This document shows positions 1 through 10,382 of a stretch of DNA of 64,000 nucleotides, piece by piece. This DNA is from Dipteris shenzhenensis (Eukaryota; Polypodiophyta; Polypodiopsida; Gleicheniales): NCBI GenBank assembly GCA_047967505.1, contig CM106538.1. The stretch is one strand, 5' to 3'. Positions within the stretch are counted from its first letter, which is position 1. Each line of letters begins with the position of its first letter. Below the pieces are notes generated by a model. The model saw only the letters and a program-made list of their open reading frames with translations. It did no database searches and was not told the origin of the DNA. The position numbers and the translations under genes are program-made.

Positions 1-267
1 TATCGTATGTATATGTGGAAGCCTCAACAGGTTGCTGTGTTTGTATGTAGGATTTATGCTAAAAGCATGCACAATAGTCTCGTGATTCACCGTGGCTTTA
101 ATTATAAGAAAACCAATAGGGTATTCATGAAGATCAGCTCTTGCTAAATGGTTATATGTGTGTGTGTGTAGATAGCACATACACACTTTTTTTTTGGGGG
201 GTGAATTTTTTAATGCTTTATATTACATAGAAGCTTCCCCTGAATGAGGAGCCCAACATGACATCAG
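1..267. other. No gene seen
   Basis: I see no coding frame or known element here. There is a short TG run near 160-170 and a T-run followed by a G-run near 188-200. The tract leads into the CG/TG-rich repeat that starts near 268. Confidence 0.5.
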
Positions 268-583
268 ACACACACACACACACGCGCGCGTGTGTGCGTG
301 CGTGTGTACGTATAGGCTATGATGATACTTGTAGGTCTAGGCTGCCCTGTTGGTCTGCTGCTGGGATTCCTGGCGCGCGCATGCGTGCATGCGTACGTAT
401 AGGCTATGATGCGCGCGTGTGTGTGTGTACGTATAGGCTATGATGATACTTGTAGGTCTAGGCTGCCCTGTTGGTCTGCTGCTGGGATTCCTGGCGCGCG
501 CATGCGTGCATGCGTACGTATAGGCTATGATGATACTTGTAGGTCTAGGCTGCCCTGTTGGTCTGCTGCTGGGATTCCTGGCT
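268..583. repeat. Nested CG/TG-rich tandem repeat (87-bp and 121-bp periods)
   Basis: The word ACGTATAGGCTATGATG recurs at 308, 395, 429 and 516, giving spacings of 87, 34 and 87 bp. The 121-bp block (87 + 34) is therefore present nearly twice, followed by a partial third 87-bp unit that ends near 580. Units are joined by alternating purine-pyrimidine stretches of CA/TG and GCGC. Short reading frames across it are translated microsatellite and not genes. Such alternating CG/TG tracts can adopt Z-DNA, which is known chemistry and not shown here. Confidence 0.85.
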
Positions 584-881
584 GCTGAACTGAGCCACTG
601 AAGGCCCAAGAGCAGGATGAAGAATGAGGGCTAAGGGACTGCCTTTAATAGGCCCCTTGGGCCCCTGAAATGGCCGACTGGTGTACCCGACCCCTGCTGC
701 TACTGCACCAACTGAAGGCTCTCCATTGACCCCTGCATAGTCATTGACCAGCCACATGGCTGCTGATGTCGTCGTTGACATGGTGCCTGCTGTGCTGATG
801 CCATTTGTTGACTGGGCTGTAATCCTCTTATCAATTTCCTGCGCTGTTCACCTCTCTCAATTTTCATGTAATTTGCAGACA

Positions 882-884
<3 letters not shown>

Positions 885-917
<33 letters not shown>
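885..917. repeat. (CT)n microsatellite
   Basis: About 16 CT units. It is the first of several CT/GA microsatellites in the window. The flanks (584-884 and 918-1100) show no recognisable gene. The stretch around 640-700 (CCTTTAATAGGCC, then GGCCGACTGG) loosely resembles the LTRs of the copia element at 27.7 kb, too weakly to claim homology. Confidence 0.85.
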
Positions 918-921
<4 letters not shown>

Positions 922-1301
922 AAACAACTAGGGCCCATGACAACATTTCGGGCTGGACCGCCCCAAGGTATTTTATTACTAGAAGGATTTTGTACAGAGA
1001 GTTCAGCGTAGAGCTGTGTTCAGAAATTCAAAAAGTGCAATATTTACAAGAGCTCAAGGCTCCCGGATTAGAGGCAACATGCCACTTGTCCAATTTCTAG
1101 CCTAATTCTAATCCCATGTCCTTGGGTAAGGTCCTCTTAGCACTTGGTCTCGAGAATAACTCCTAGTCGCTCGCGAGGCTCTGCAATGCCCAAGTCTAGA
1201 ACCTTCCTTATACCTGCAACAATTAAATAAAGCGCATAACCATGGCACCCATTTATTGTTAGCGCTTTGCATGCAAAAAATCAACTCTGGACTAATCCTA
1301 G

Positions 1302-1646
1302 TCATTGTGGGCGTCCCCACTGAACACATGTGCGCACATAACAAAAAATGATTGGTGAATTTGGAATCCCTGTGGGAACAATGATACGGGACATGCCACA
1401 CGTGGGATACCACCATTTGAGAAAAAGACAAGATGTGTCTTGTGCGTCAATGGTGCCCTTGCATGGAATAAGCATGACAAATCTGTGAAACCTGTCAACA
1501 ATGGTTAGGCACACGGTATTCCGGGTACCAATAGCTGGTGGAAGGTCTGTAACAAAATGCATGCTAATTTGCTCAAAAGGCTGATCTGGAATCTCAAGGG
1601 GCTGAAGTAATATTGGCAGCTTCTCGTGGGATACCTTCACTTCCAA
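1302..1646 (-). pseudogene. Gypsy integrase core fragment
   Basis: The frame carries FEQISMHFVTDLPP followed by IVDRFHRFVMLIPC, which match the start of the gypsy integrase catalytic core (normally W..I.MDFVTGLP and VVDRFSKYAHFIP). The first catalytic Asp position reads His in MHFVTDLPP. A neighbouring frame around 1330-1400 continues with HRDSKFTNHF, equivalent to the conserved DRDPKFTSHFW motif, so a frameshift separates the two halves. The usual HPQTDGQTE stretch and chromodomain were not found. Dead copy. Confidence 0.8.
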
Positions 1647-1944
1647 TGAGATACATATTGATGAACATCATTACGTAAATGAGGCGAGAAAAATTTACGC
1701 TTGATCTTCTCGAGAGTGCTTGCAACTCCTCTGCGTCCGCCTGTTGAAGAATCGTGAATATCATAGAGAATTGTAGCATGGTATGGAGGCAACACACATA
1801 GGCGTCCTTTGAAGAATAATCACCTGTCATGTCTATCATAGTCGTCTGGTCGTGCTTCAGCATGACTTTGTACGGTGTGTTATGATTCGTATGGTAACAG
1901 TTGCGCACTGTTAGAGAGGACTCCTGTTCTATGGAAATAAAGGT

Positions 1945-2330
1945 GACCATCCCTCGTCTGCTAAGAGCATCTACCATAACATTCTCTGATCTTGGTTGAT
2001 ACTTGATCATGCTGCCAAACTGGTGAGATGTCTGGGTCCATTTGGTCTGGCGATCAGACCATTGATGGTCTGAAGCCACCACAAGGCCTGATGATGTGTT
2101 TGGATTGTGAATTCTTGACCATATAAAACATTTTTCCATGTCTTGAGGGCATGGATGACTGCACATAAATCCTTGTCGTACACGGAGTATCTGGTCTCTG
2201 CGAGAATCAACTTGTGTCCATCAAATGCGACTGGGTGATTGTTTTGCTGTAGAATTGCTCCAATGGCATAATCACTGGCATCGGTCTGTACATCTAAGGG
2301 TTGATCCCATTGTCCCAATGCTAGGCATGG
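1945..2330 (-). pseudogene. Gypsy RNase H fragment
   Basis: The frame from 2318 leftward reads DVQTDASDYAIGAILQQ and then VYDKDLCAVIHALKTWKNVL, the signature start of the Ty3/gypsy RNase H domain (TDASDxAIGAVLxQ, YDKELLAIVxAL). A second frame to the left carries YQPRSENVMVDALSRR, matching the domain's end (PGKxNVVADALSRR). The change of frame between the two parts means at least one indel. In the living family this domain degrades the RNA strand of the RNA-DNA hybrid. Confidence 0.85.
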
Positions 2331-2339
2331 TGCAGTAAT

Positions 2340-2930
2340 GATTGCCTACGTCAGCCGGTCGAAGGTTGAAAGAGCTGCTGGAGTAATGGTGATAGGCTAT
2401 TTCGTTTTACTTCTTGTAGAAGGTCAGTGAGAGAGTCCTTGATATGTTTCCTATATGCCTTGCAAATGCCACCTGAGCTATGGTAGGCACCTCTCACTCC
2501 ACCACTATATCCTTCACCTTATGTGGGTCCATGCGGACACTTATTGGAGTAATGATGAACCCCAAGTAATGTACTTCCTCCAAGCAGTGGATGTACAACT
2601 TGTTGTCCTTCAAAAGTTGAACCTGCTGAACGTGCTTTACATGCTATGCTGGACTCTTTGAGAAAGCTAGAATGTCTTCTATTCTAGAAACACAAAGACA
2701 CTCTTACCCATTAAAGGTTTGAAGATCTGGAGCAGCATACAATTGAAGGACGTGGGTGCCCTTGGGAGAAGACCGAAGGGCATCATGACGAACTCATGCT
2801 AGGCTTTCTCCGTACAGAAGGCCATCTTTTGGATATCCGGCTCATGAATCTGGATGTGGTGGTGACTCTTCAGATCAATCTTTGAGAACATCTTGGTCCC
2901 GTCAGGCACTCCAAGATGTAGTTGACGTTC
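2340..2930 (-). pseudogene. Gypsy reverse transcriptase core fragment
   Basis: On the minus strand, the segment from about 2905 leftward reads DGTKMFSKIDLKS and then a recognisable HEPDIQKMAFCTEK, matching the FSKIDLKSGYHQI and KTAFRT motifs of gypsy reverse transcriptases. Further left come MMPFGLL and GKSVFVFLE, equivalent to PFGLTNAPATF and the start of the YLDDI block, where a stop replaces the catalytic part. Near 2420 LTDLLQEVKR matches the linker to RNase H (PLTDLLRK). Several stops are present. Confidence 0.8.
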
Positions 2931-3150
2931 CTGGATCATCACCCCTCAGCAAGCATCCTTACCGTCTCAGTAAGACGATGGAGAAGGAGCTTGAATATTA
3001 GTTGGATGAGTTGTTACGCAGTGGCTTCATCTGTCCAGCGTATGCAATTCCGATCTGTTTCATCAAGAAGAATGACAACTCAGCTCGGATGTGTGTGGAT
3101 TACTGCACACTGAATAAGCTGACCATCAAGAGCAAGTTCCCCATGATGGT
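2925..3150 (+). pseudogene. Inverted N-terminal part of the gypsy RT
   Basis: Here the coding sense is on the plus strand, opposite to both flanks. One plus frame reads HPYRLSKTMEKELEY, a stop, LDELLRSGFICPAYAIP, FIKKNDNSARMCVDY and LNKLTIKSKFPM. These are the consecutive N-terminal motifs of a gypsy RT (PYRLSP, LL..GFIRPS, VKKKDGS.RMCVDYRALN). The minus strand resumes with RT sequence on the left (FSKIDLKS) and the pre-RT linker on the right (LPPSRPEDHH). The piece missing from the minus-strand order is exactly the piece found here in reverse, so this is a micro-inversion. Confidence 0.85.
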
Positions 3151-3167
3151 CCTCTGGCCGGCTCGGT

Positions 3168-3321
3168 GGTAAAGTTGGAGGAAGGCTGGATGTGAGGAAA
3201 ATTTCTTGGTACTGTTGAAGCAAAGCCTCTTGTTCGGGGGTGGTGGTAAATCTGGAGGAAGGCTCGATGTGAGGAAAATGTCTTGGTACTGTTGAAGCAA
3301 AGCTTCTTGTTCGGGGGTCTT
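3168..3321 (-). repeat. 77-bp tandem duplication in the protease-RT linker
   Basis: GGTAAA(G/T)(T/C)TGGAGGAAGGCT recurs at 3168 and 3245, and the two copies differ by only a few bases. On the minus strand each copy encodes TPEQEALLQQYQ(D/E)IFLTSSLPP, the conserved linker just before the RT of gypsy elements (F..LLxxYxDIFxxxLPxxLPPxR). The duplication lengthens the linker and lies beside the micro-inversion. Confidence 0.85.
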
Positions 3322-3491
3322 GGCTCGAACTTTTGTACTGGTTGAGTTGATGTAGACTATGTATGCCTCGTGTGCTATTTGGATTGTGGAAATCAAAGCA
3401 TGAGGCAAAGTGTTCTTGAGCCAAGAGATGAACTTACCATGATGATCCTGTCTTTAGAGTGGCTGTTGAGGCCACCTTGTTGCTCTCCACC

Positions 3492-3608
3492 TAAGCGATG
3501 GTATCTGAGGAGGTGAGAGACAACCTGGCTCGCTGAACGGCTTTGCTAAAATGATGCTCTTGGAACTCCCTGAATCTACAAGAATAAGGATTTTTTGGTT
3601 GCCAAGCT
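3492..3608 (-). pseudogene. Gypsy aspartic protease fragment
   Basis: A minus-strand frame reads NQKILILVDSGSSKSIILAKPF, in which VDSGSS is the catalytic D-S-G loop of retrotransposon aspartic proteases (usual form LVDSGSTHNFI). It lies upstream of the RT in the sense of the element, as expected for gypsy pol. The frame is interrupted on both sides. Confidence 0.75.
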
Positions 3609-3619
3609 TCCCTTCTCTT

Positions 3620-4650
3620 TGTGGTTTTGATAAAAAACTTCTTGCTTTGACTCCACCAATTGACGGCTTGATAGGAACATCCTTTCCATTTGAGGACTTT
3701 GCACTCGTCTTCCAGAGATTTTTCTTTTAGGTCATAGAAAGGGATGCCCTTTTGTTTCTTGTTTGATCGCTGATTGGACTCTCCCATCCGAATTGGAATG
3801 GCAAGGACACTCTCGTAAGTAACTCTTTGCGTGCTGAGAGTCTTCATTGGTCGAAGGCTTTGATGCCCCCTCTAGCCTTACAAGGGTCTCGTCGCTCTGG
3901 TCAAAAGGTATCTGGCGTGTGGATGATGTGCTTGATTCAGCTGGTATAGTCATCTCTTTTTTCTACAGTTGTTAGAAAGTTTGCTTTGGGACAACATTAT
4001 AAGCCTACATGGCGTTTATATCACTGATGCTCCATGATTTTCAGCCAGCATGTCGTCTTGAGATCCTTGCCGCTTTAAAGATTGGGTGTTTCAATCAGAT
4101 GATTGTCTTTGCCATGCACTACCATTAGTTGATATCACGGTTGCAGCTTTATATAAGGTCTTGTTGCCTCCTTGGCATTCTCATCATGCCAATGCATCTA
4201 GTACATGGCACGGAGTCTCGGTGGTGGCGCAAAAGATTGCAGCACATTTCTTCGACAAAAGTTTTTCTTATGGTGGGTTATCCTTGGGGTTCTTCCCTTT
4301 GGAAAGATTTTAGCCTGTCGCCATATTGCTCCTGCCGCTTGTCGATGATGCCTGTCCACATGCGAGTCTATGCCGCATCTGTTTTGGCATTGCCTGGAGT
4401 CTCGAGATTTCTTGTTCTTTCTACAACGGCTCTGCTTCAGGACCGTTTTTCCATTGCTTCCTTTGGCAGGAGCTTCCGAGATATGATCTTTTTTTCGATT
4501 GGGTTTGTGATTGGCCACTTTGGATCCTCTGGAAGGACTGTAACCATCAGGTCTTTGGTGATCAGTTCTTCCATGCCTCGCTACGACATTCCTTTTATGA
4601 TTGTGTGCATGCATGGGACATAGATTATCCTGCTTTCTTGTCAATTAATG
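3620..4650 (-). other. Unassigned minus-strand coding relic (possible gag side of the gypsy element)
   Basis: Minus frames of 73, 118 and 148 codons overlap here. One reads a stop-interrupted charged stretch with EDPKWPITNPIEKKIISRKL near 4550-4490 and QREEPQG, TIRKTFVEEMCCNLLRHHRD near 4300-4220. The position upstream of the protease suggests gag-derived sequence, but I recognise neither a capsid motif nor a zinc knuckle. It could equally be an unrelated host relic. Confidence 0.3.
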
Positions 4651-4739
4651 ATGTCTTCTGATGTTTGTTATTTTTAGTCCCTTTCTTTGGGACTTTTTTC
4701 TGTAATAATAATGACACATGGATTTCACCTCAAAAAAAT

Positions 4740-4740
4740 T

Positions 4741-4792
<52 letters not shown>
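4740..4792. repeat. (TG)n-(GA)n microsatellite
   Basis: A short TG run passes into about 20 GA units. The reading frames through it (RERERE or SLSLSL) are microsatellite artefacts. Confidence 0.9.
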
Positions 4793-4793
<1 letters not shown>

Positions 4794-4828
4794 ACTCCAT
4801 GAAATGTTGTTATGCGATTGTTGTCCAG

Positions 4829-4986
4829 CATCAAAGGGAACACCAAAATCAGTCCGGCGGTCAGAGAAGAAAGCTTCAGCACCGCCTACTGGGAAAGGGT
4901 CTAAGAGCGCTCCTATCAAGCAAGATGATGGAGCAGAGGGAAGTCCTTCGCCAACAGCATCCAAAGACTCGGATGATGTACCATTG
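4829..4986 (+). CDS. Possible orphan internal exon of a Lys/Ser/Pro-rich nuclear protein
   Basis: The stretch is bounded by a good acceptor (a T/G-rich tract ending in TTGTCCAG) and a good donor (ATTG followed by GTATGTTG). The frame is open throughout and has the composition of a disordered chromatin-type linker: SKGTPKSVRRSEKKASAPP, GKGSKSAPIKQDDGAEGSP, TASKDSDDVPL. The length, 158 bp, is typical of an exon. A second short open segment flanked by CAG and GT sits near 5267-5310 but does not join in frame without a stop. Two other frames are also fairly open, so this rests on splice-site form and composition only. Confidence 0.3.
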
Positions 4987-6960
4987 GTATGTTGTTTTTG
5001 GCCTGCCCTCCTAAGGGTAGGTCTTAGTAACGAGTTTCAATCTTGAAAACAAAAAATGTTTTTCATTTGTGATTATTTGGAGTCTTCATTTTGTGGCTAC
5101 CTGGCTGTGTGCCACGTCTGCTTGTTTAGCATCATTCTTTTTTGGTCATTCATCTCTCCTCCTTGTTGGGCAGGCCCGTTGAATCCGATTCACCTTGTTT
5201 CAGCGATTTTTTCTTTTCTCCTCCCTTTTTAGAATGGCCTGTAATTAGAAAAATCTTTGACATACAGGATGCATGGAAGAGCTCAAGGCGGAAGGTCCAT
5301 TAGGATTGGTACTTTTTAAAAGCTTAGGTGATATAGAAGAGGCTTATTTTACATGTGGCAGATCTTTCAGCTGGTATGTTCCGTGAACCACTTGTTTATC
5401 AAGGATTATGTCAGTGAAGGCAGATGACAGGGTTTTTATTCCCTTGGGAGCCTTTGGGCTGATACGATGTCAAGTTTAGAAATTGATGTATGCAAAGTCA
5501 AGGGTTGATCCTAAAAAATATGTTTGAATGTAGGAAATTGGGCTTCACTTCTGAAGACTTCTTTTTTGAGGAATTAGCTGATTGGCATTGGATATTTTTT
5601 AAATGTAAGAGGCGAGGCAATTATCAGCTTGTAAAAGAAGAGACGATGTGAAATTCTGTGCAATAGTGACTGGAGGGTGATATCTCCTATGGCTGTTGCA
5701 ATACTGGCACGGGAAATGGGGCTTTCATGCATGTACGTGTAGGCATAGCCTATGTGCACGTTTCAGTTCAGAGAATGTACAGAGTGATTATTCTGCATGC
5801 CTGGAAGAGATGATGAGAACTATTACATGTAGAAGCTGTATCTATCCTGCAGAATCATACGTCAAATTGGATTTTCAGTGCGGTTAAAAACCTCAGATAT
5901 GGCACAGTGCATCATATCGATATGTGATCACAGTCAGCCTAGAAATTTTGCGTCCTGTGTATTTTCCACAACTTGTAGGTCATACTGGAAATCGTGTTCT
6001 GTAGGCAGTTTTTGTATGATACTTAACAGATGCTGTAAAACCTATAGAAAGTGGAACATTTGCTTGATGGTCTAGCAGGTTTTATGGGACAGTTGTAAGA
6101 TAGAGGAGGTGCTTTAATGATTATTTTTAATCGTTTGGGATGCATGGAATACAGTTCTTGAGATGTATCCTCACGACATCAGAGTTTCTGTAAGTTTTAT
6201 ACTCAAATTCAATATCAAGCTCAGTACAACCTGTGCAAGATTTTGATGAGCTCTTTTGTGAAGGGAAAGATTGTAATGGGTCAAATTCGGTTGCCTAGCA
6301 TTTCACTTTGTGGCAATTAAGAAATGCATTTAAAGGCTACAGAATTCTGGGCTTATATTCAATGTTATGGGGACATTGTTGGATGAAGGCTTGCTGCTGC
6401 AAATCTCCAATTTAGTTCTTTTCAGATCGGGCCTTGTCTTTTCTTGGCATTAATAATACTAGTTTAGTTCTGAGAAACATAGACACTGATAGTAGTACCA
6501 GGTTGAGATCCTACATGATGTATTCCGCCAGATTATTTGACCCGGCTCCCTTTGAAAGTTGTTTGAGCGTTCAATTCCGTGAGCAATGTTTTAAGATTGA
6601 TAGCTATTCTTGTATAAATGCTGTTTCTTTAGGTTTTGATTCTAAAGGGTCTTTGATCGTGAAGTAGCGATGGTTTCTCTAATATATTGGGAGTGGTACA
6701 TATGGGATCAAAATATTTGGTTACTTGGTCTGAAATTCCTTTTGCCCTTTGTTGTGAGCAACAATGCTGTGATTCTTATTCTTGTGTATGGTTTTCTTAA
6801 GGTTATTCTCTCATTCTTAGGTGCCCACGACATCGGAAAAAATAAACTTGATTAATTAGAAGCAGAGTGCGCCTGCTTTCTTCAGGAGAGCGATTAACAT
6901 AAGCAAAAATTCAAACTTATTTTGTCGCCTTTTTGCCTTTCACGTTGCCACCTCACCGCC
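4987..6960. other. No recognisable gene
   Basis: The base composition is like plant intron or intergenic DNA, with only short frames up to 77 codons and no family match by eye. If the exon at 4829 is real, this may be intron and 3' sequence of the same dead or live gene. No repeats stand out. Confidence 0.4.
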
Positions 6961-6970
6961 TCTATATAAA
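6961..6970 (+). promoter_or_regulatory. TATA-box-like site
   Basis: TCTATATAAA is followed by a GC-richer stretch and then purine-rich sequence, the usual look of a plant core promoter or of an LTR U3/R boundary. No start codon with a convincing frame follows, so its target is unknown. Confidence 0.35.
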
Positions 6971-7019
6971 CGCGCAACGTCAGGCAGTGGGAGGGTAGAA
7001 GCGCCCCTCAATGCGAGGG

Positions 7020-7240
7020 CAGGAGAGGGGAGAGAGGGCTAGAGCAAGAGAGCTAAGGGTAGAGAGGAGAGCGAATAGGAGAGACGAGTGAGTAGGATAC
7101 GTAGGAGTGACCAGTGAATAGGATACTTAGGTGCAAGTGGAGGGGGAGAGAATATGATATTCAGATGCGAGTGGAGGGAGAGCGAATAGGATACTTAGGT
7201 GTGAGTGGAGAGCGAGTGAATAGGATACTTGGGAAAAGGG
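7020..7240. repeat. Purine-rich degenerate tandem repeat
   Basis: A GA-rich tract contains at least four diverged copies of a unit near GCGAATAGGATACTTAGGTG joined by GAGTGGAG words, clearest between 7067 and 7235. It follows the TATA-like site and has no coding potential that I can support. Confidence 0.6.
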
Positions 7241-8282
7241 TCCCCAACGAGAATTGGGGCCAATTAATTAATTAGTTGTGATGGCGGGCGGCAAATGTTC
7301 AATTAATCTAACATAGTGAGTGCTACGTGAAATCGATTAACCAAGGCAAGTAATGAAATCGAGAAGCTTTGATTCTAGTAGTCACGTTGGCTTGAGAAGT
7401 TTTTGCGCTCGAGATGGTTCTGTAGCTTGCTATATAGATCGAGGCAAGTTGAAAAGAGCAGAGTAGAGGTGGCCCTGTGAAAGCCTCTTGAGTATTGCAA
7501 TGAGTAGCCTAAGAAGTGTTATATGACTATGTAGGGGGAAGGGAGAGGGAGAGTTCAGGGAGGGGGGGGGGGGGGGGGGGGTGTGGAGAGGACCTGAGTG
7601 GATGGAGAGGGAGAGGGGCGTTGTAACTGGGAGGGGAGAGGAAGGCCACATGGAGGGGAGACGAGGGGTGGAGAAGGGGGAGATTGTGAGGTGGAAGTAA
7701 AGTAATTAGGTTAATTGGTGTTTGAGTGGCTTTGAGGTCCCTCTGCCCCCAATCCCCTCTCGCCGCCTCTATCAAACCTATAGAAATGCTTTGAGGTCCC
7801 TCTCCCTTTCCACTTGGAATTTTCATATGATCGATTGGATTGGAGATGTAAATTGTGTAGTTTGAAAATTTTGAATATCAAACATATAGAAATGACAATA
7901 TAGTTGGGATGAACCGCATCTACCAACTCTTTAGGCTAGTCTAATGTCCTAGCGTAGATCTTATTACACACTTTGTCGACTTGTATGTCCACAGTAACTA
8001 CTTTCGGAGTCCTCTTCATCCTTGTGTAACTTTGTGTCGCCATCACGTCCTTTCAAAAGAAACCTACATTGTGAGCTTGACAAGTACCTTGGAGGAGTAG
8101 GAAAAACAATAGCCAAGGAAAATAATATTCGTCGTCTTTGCGGACGGTGTCTCATGCAAGACATAAGTACGAAGGTTGTCTAGCAAGACCTCAGGCATCA
8201 AATAAAAGCATCATAGGACTCATTTTTTGCGGGCTTAGTCTTCTGATAGAGAGCTTGGATATGTGTAGATTGAAGATAATTA
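7241..8282. other. No gene; G20 homopolymer and minor repeats
   Basis: A run of about 20 G (7562-7581) lies in a wider G/A-rich stretch. The phrase TTTGAGGTCCCTCT occurs twice near 7731 and 7790. Proline-rich frames on the minus strand come from the G-run and are not genes. Confidence 0.5.
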
Positions 8283-8520
8283 AGCAAGCGTGTTGAGAAG
8301 AACTACAAACGTCAAGCACTTTGCCATCATAGGCAGGGGTGGGCCTAGAAGAGGAACAAGCTGAGGGAACCTCCTCCAGATGACATCATATACGTGAGAG
8401 GGATCAAAGATAACCAAGCAAGCGTGCCACAAGAACCGCAAACGTTGACCATGTCCCCACCAGCAGGCGATGGTGGGCTTACTATAGGAGCAGGTTGAGG
8501 GAGACTCCCTTAAAACTACA
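8283..8520. repeat. Diverged tandem duplication, about 134 bp
   Basis: CAAGCGTG followed by AAGAAC..CAAACGTT and later GGTGGGC and AGCTGAGGGA or GGTTGAGGGA appears near 8284 and again near 8418. The copies are substantially diverged. No coding frame spans both. Confidence 0.65.
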
Positions 8521-9786
8521 TCTACTTTAGGAGATGTTGCCTTTAATCTTTTGGTAGACCCGTTCTCTCGATTGTTCCACAAATCTTTTGTCTAGTCCTT
8601 GAGTCCACGTCTGGTCCAAGCTCACAAGAGAGAAACTCGCCCCTCCTTGTGATCCCTCTTCCCCCTTGTCATGAGGAAGGAAAAATACATCATGTCCCAA
8701 ATTGAAGGATTCAAATAAGTAAACCATGTACAAAGGAATCAAAAGAGAGTGGGGGAGAGAGAAAAGAAAGTGACTTATCATGGGGTGCAATCTTCCCTGC
8801 TCTAGATGGTGGCTCTTGTATTTATGATTGTACATTCCAAAAAGAAAAGAGACAATAATGGTACATAAAAAAGCATTCCTTGCCCACAATTAGAGGGATT
8901 GTTGAGCATAGCGCCTAAAGCTCCAAATATTTAAAGGCTTAAATATGCTTGCATTCAAAATTAATGAAACAAATTGGCCCACCATTTCATTATTATTGTT
9001 TAACAATATTGTTCCATGGTCTTTATCAACCATTTGATACTTTGCTTTATGCGAATTATCTTACCCACAATACTAACCATCTACTTTGGCAAAGCACACT
9101 CTAGTTAGGTGTCTGCAACTATGCCATGCAAATCATCCACTAGGATCCCTACTGCGTCCTCCGATGGCTCCTATGGAATACTTTGCCATAGTAAACATGA
9201 ATATAATCTAAAATAATAGCCCTAGCAAGCGATGCAAGAAATATAATTCTTGTTTGGACTGCAAGTAACCTCAGTCGTGTGTTTGACTTTATGGGTTAAC
9301 TAGTAGAGATGTGAAAACTCTCTCGGATATTCATCAAGTAGCATCATCAAGATGGTCAAACAATATCTTTAAGAGATCCTAGCTTTCATTAATCAAGACA
9401 TAATGAATAAGGGATTATTATATTCTTATGCAATACAAATAGAAATTACTATACTACATCGATTCATTGTTCGTGTTAGTTTGGTATAGGTTCAAGTATT
9501 TTATCTGTAAAATTTCTTAACATCTATATCGTCACATACCAGTATGATATTAAGAGATAATAACAAATACCATGCTTAATAATGTGAGTAGCAAGTTTCC
9601 TTAAGTATAAAAGGATTTTCAATGGTAACATTCTTGAATTGATTTGACTCAATGAGTTTCCAGATCTCTAGAGTCATCAATCCTATAGTTCTTAATTTTA
9701 TAATCCTTGTTTACCCTCATGGGTGGTCATATGATTCGTTTTCTTTAGTTTTTAGTCTAATTGAGTCTTGGAAAAAGCACACAATC

Positions 9787-10165
9787 TTCAATATCCTTGA
9801 TTCACCTAGAAACCCTATGTCCAATATAGGTAATCAATTCAAAAAGTGTAACTAATATGTCATGAGTGATAACTACTGTAATATATGACCACGAGTCATA
9901 GTTTAAGTTCTCCAACTCAATGTTGGCTAAGTACTTATCCAGAACTCTAAAAATATCAACCCTAATACCTACATGGTACCTTATATCTCATGGTCTTAAT
10001 AGTGCATATTAAACCAACCCCACCATGCAGTTACCAATATCCTTGATTCACTTAGAAAACCCTATGTCCATTATAACTAGTTTGTCTTGGGTGATAAACA
10101 CCATGGTCATGAGTCCTAGTTTAAATTTCCCAACTCAATGTTGACTTAGTACGTAAGTCCATATC
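9787..10165. repeat. Diverged direct duplication in AT-rich DNA
   Basis: CAATATCCTTGATTCAC followed by CTATGTCCA occurs near 9789 and near 10032. The later phrase CCAACTCAATGTTG occurs near 9912 and near 10129. The order is conserved, so a block of about 150 bp was duplicated roughly 230 bp apart. A weaker third relative lies near 11420-11460. Confidence 0.65.
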
Positions 10166-10283
10166 AACTGCGCAACCCCCCCCCCCCCAGTTCCCCCTCC
10201 CCGATCGCCCTTAAAGAAAAAAATGGAGTGATAATCATGAGACAAAAAATGTTCATTTCTCTTATTCATATTGTTTTTGGAAA

Positions 10284-10382
10284 ATGCATTTAAAAAACAT
10301 TATTCATTAATTCAGCTAGATAGCCTAATTCTCTTATGCATTTAAAAAACATTTTTCCCTAATTGAGCTAGATAGCCTAGTG
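10284..10382. repeat. 52-bp tandem duplication
   Basis: ATGCATTTAAAAAACATT at 10284 recurs at 10336. Each copy ends with GAGCTAGATAGCCTA or CAGCTAGATAGCCTA. Confidence 0.8.

Larger units (their letters stand above)
1110..3960 (-). mobile_element. Decayed Ty3/gypsy retrotransposon (protease to integrase), internally rearranged
   Basis: Reading the minus strand from right to left, the relic shows gypsy order: aspartic protease (3492-3608), linker (3155-3480), reverse transcriptase (2340-3150), RNase H (1945-2330) and integrase (1302-1646). That order, with integrase after RNase H, is what separates Ty3/gypsy from Ty1/copia. No LTR pair, primer site or polypurine tract could be recognised, so the borders are approximate. 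The polyprotein is broken by many stops and frameshifts, a 77-bp tandem duplication in the linker, and a roughly 220-bp inverted segment inside the RT. It is certainly non-functional. Confidence 0.85.

Noticed and set aside
640-720. Solo-LTR of the copia family at 27.7 kb
   Set aside because: Only short words (CCTTTAATAGGCC, GGCCGACTGG) are shared, without collinear similarity or TG...CA ends.
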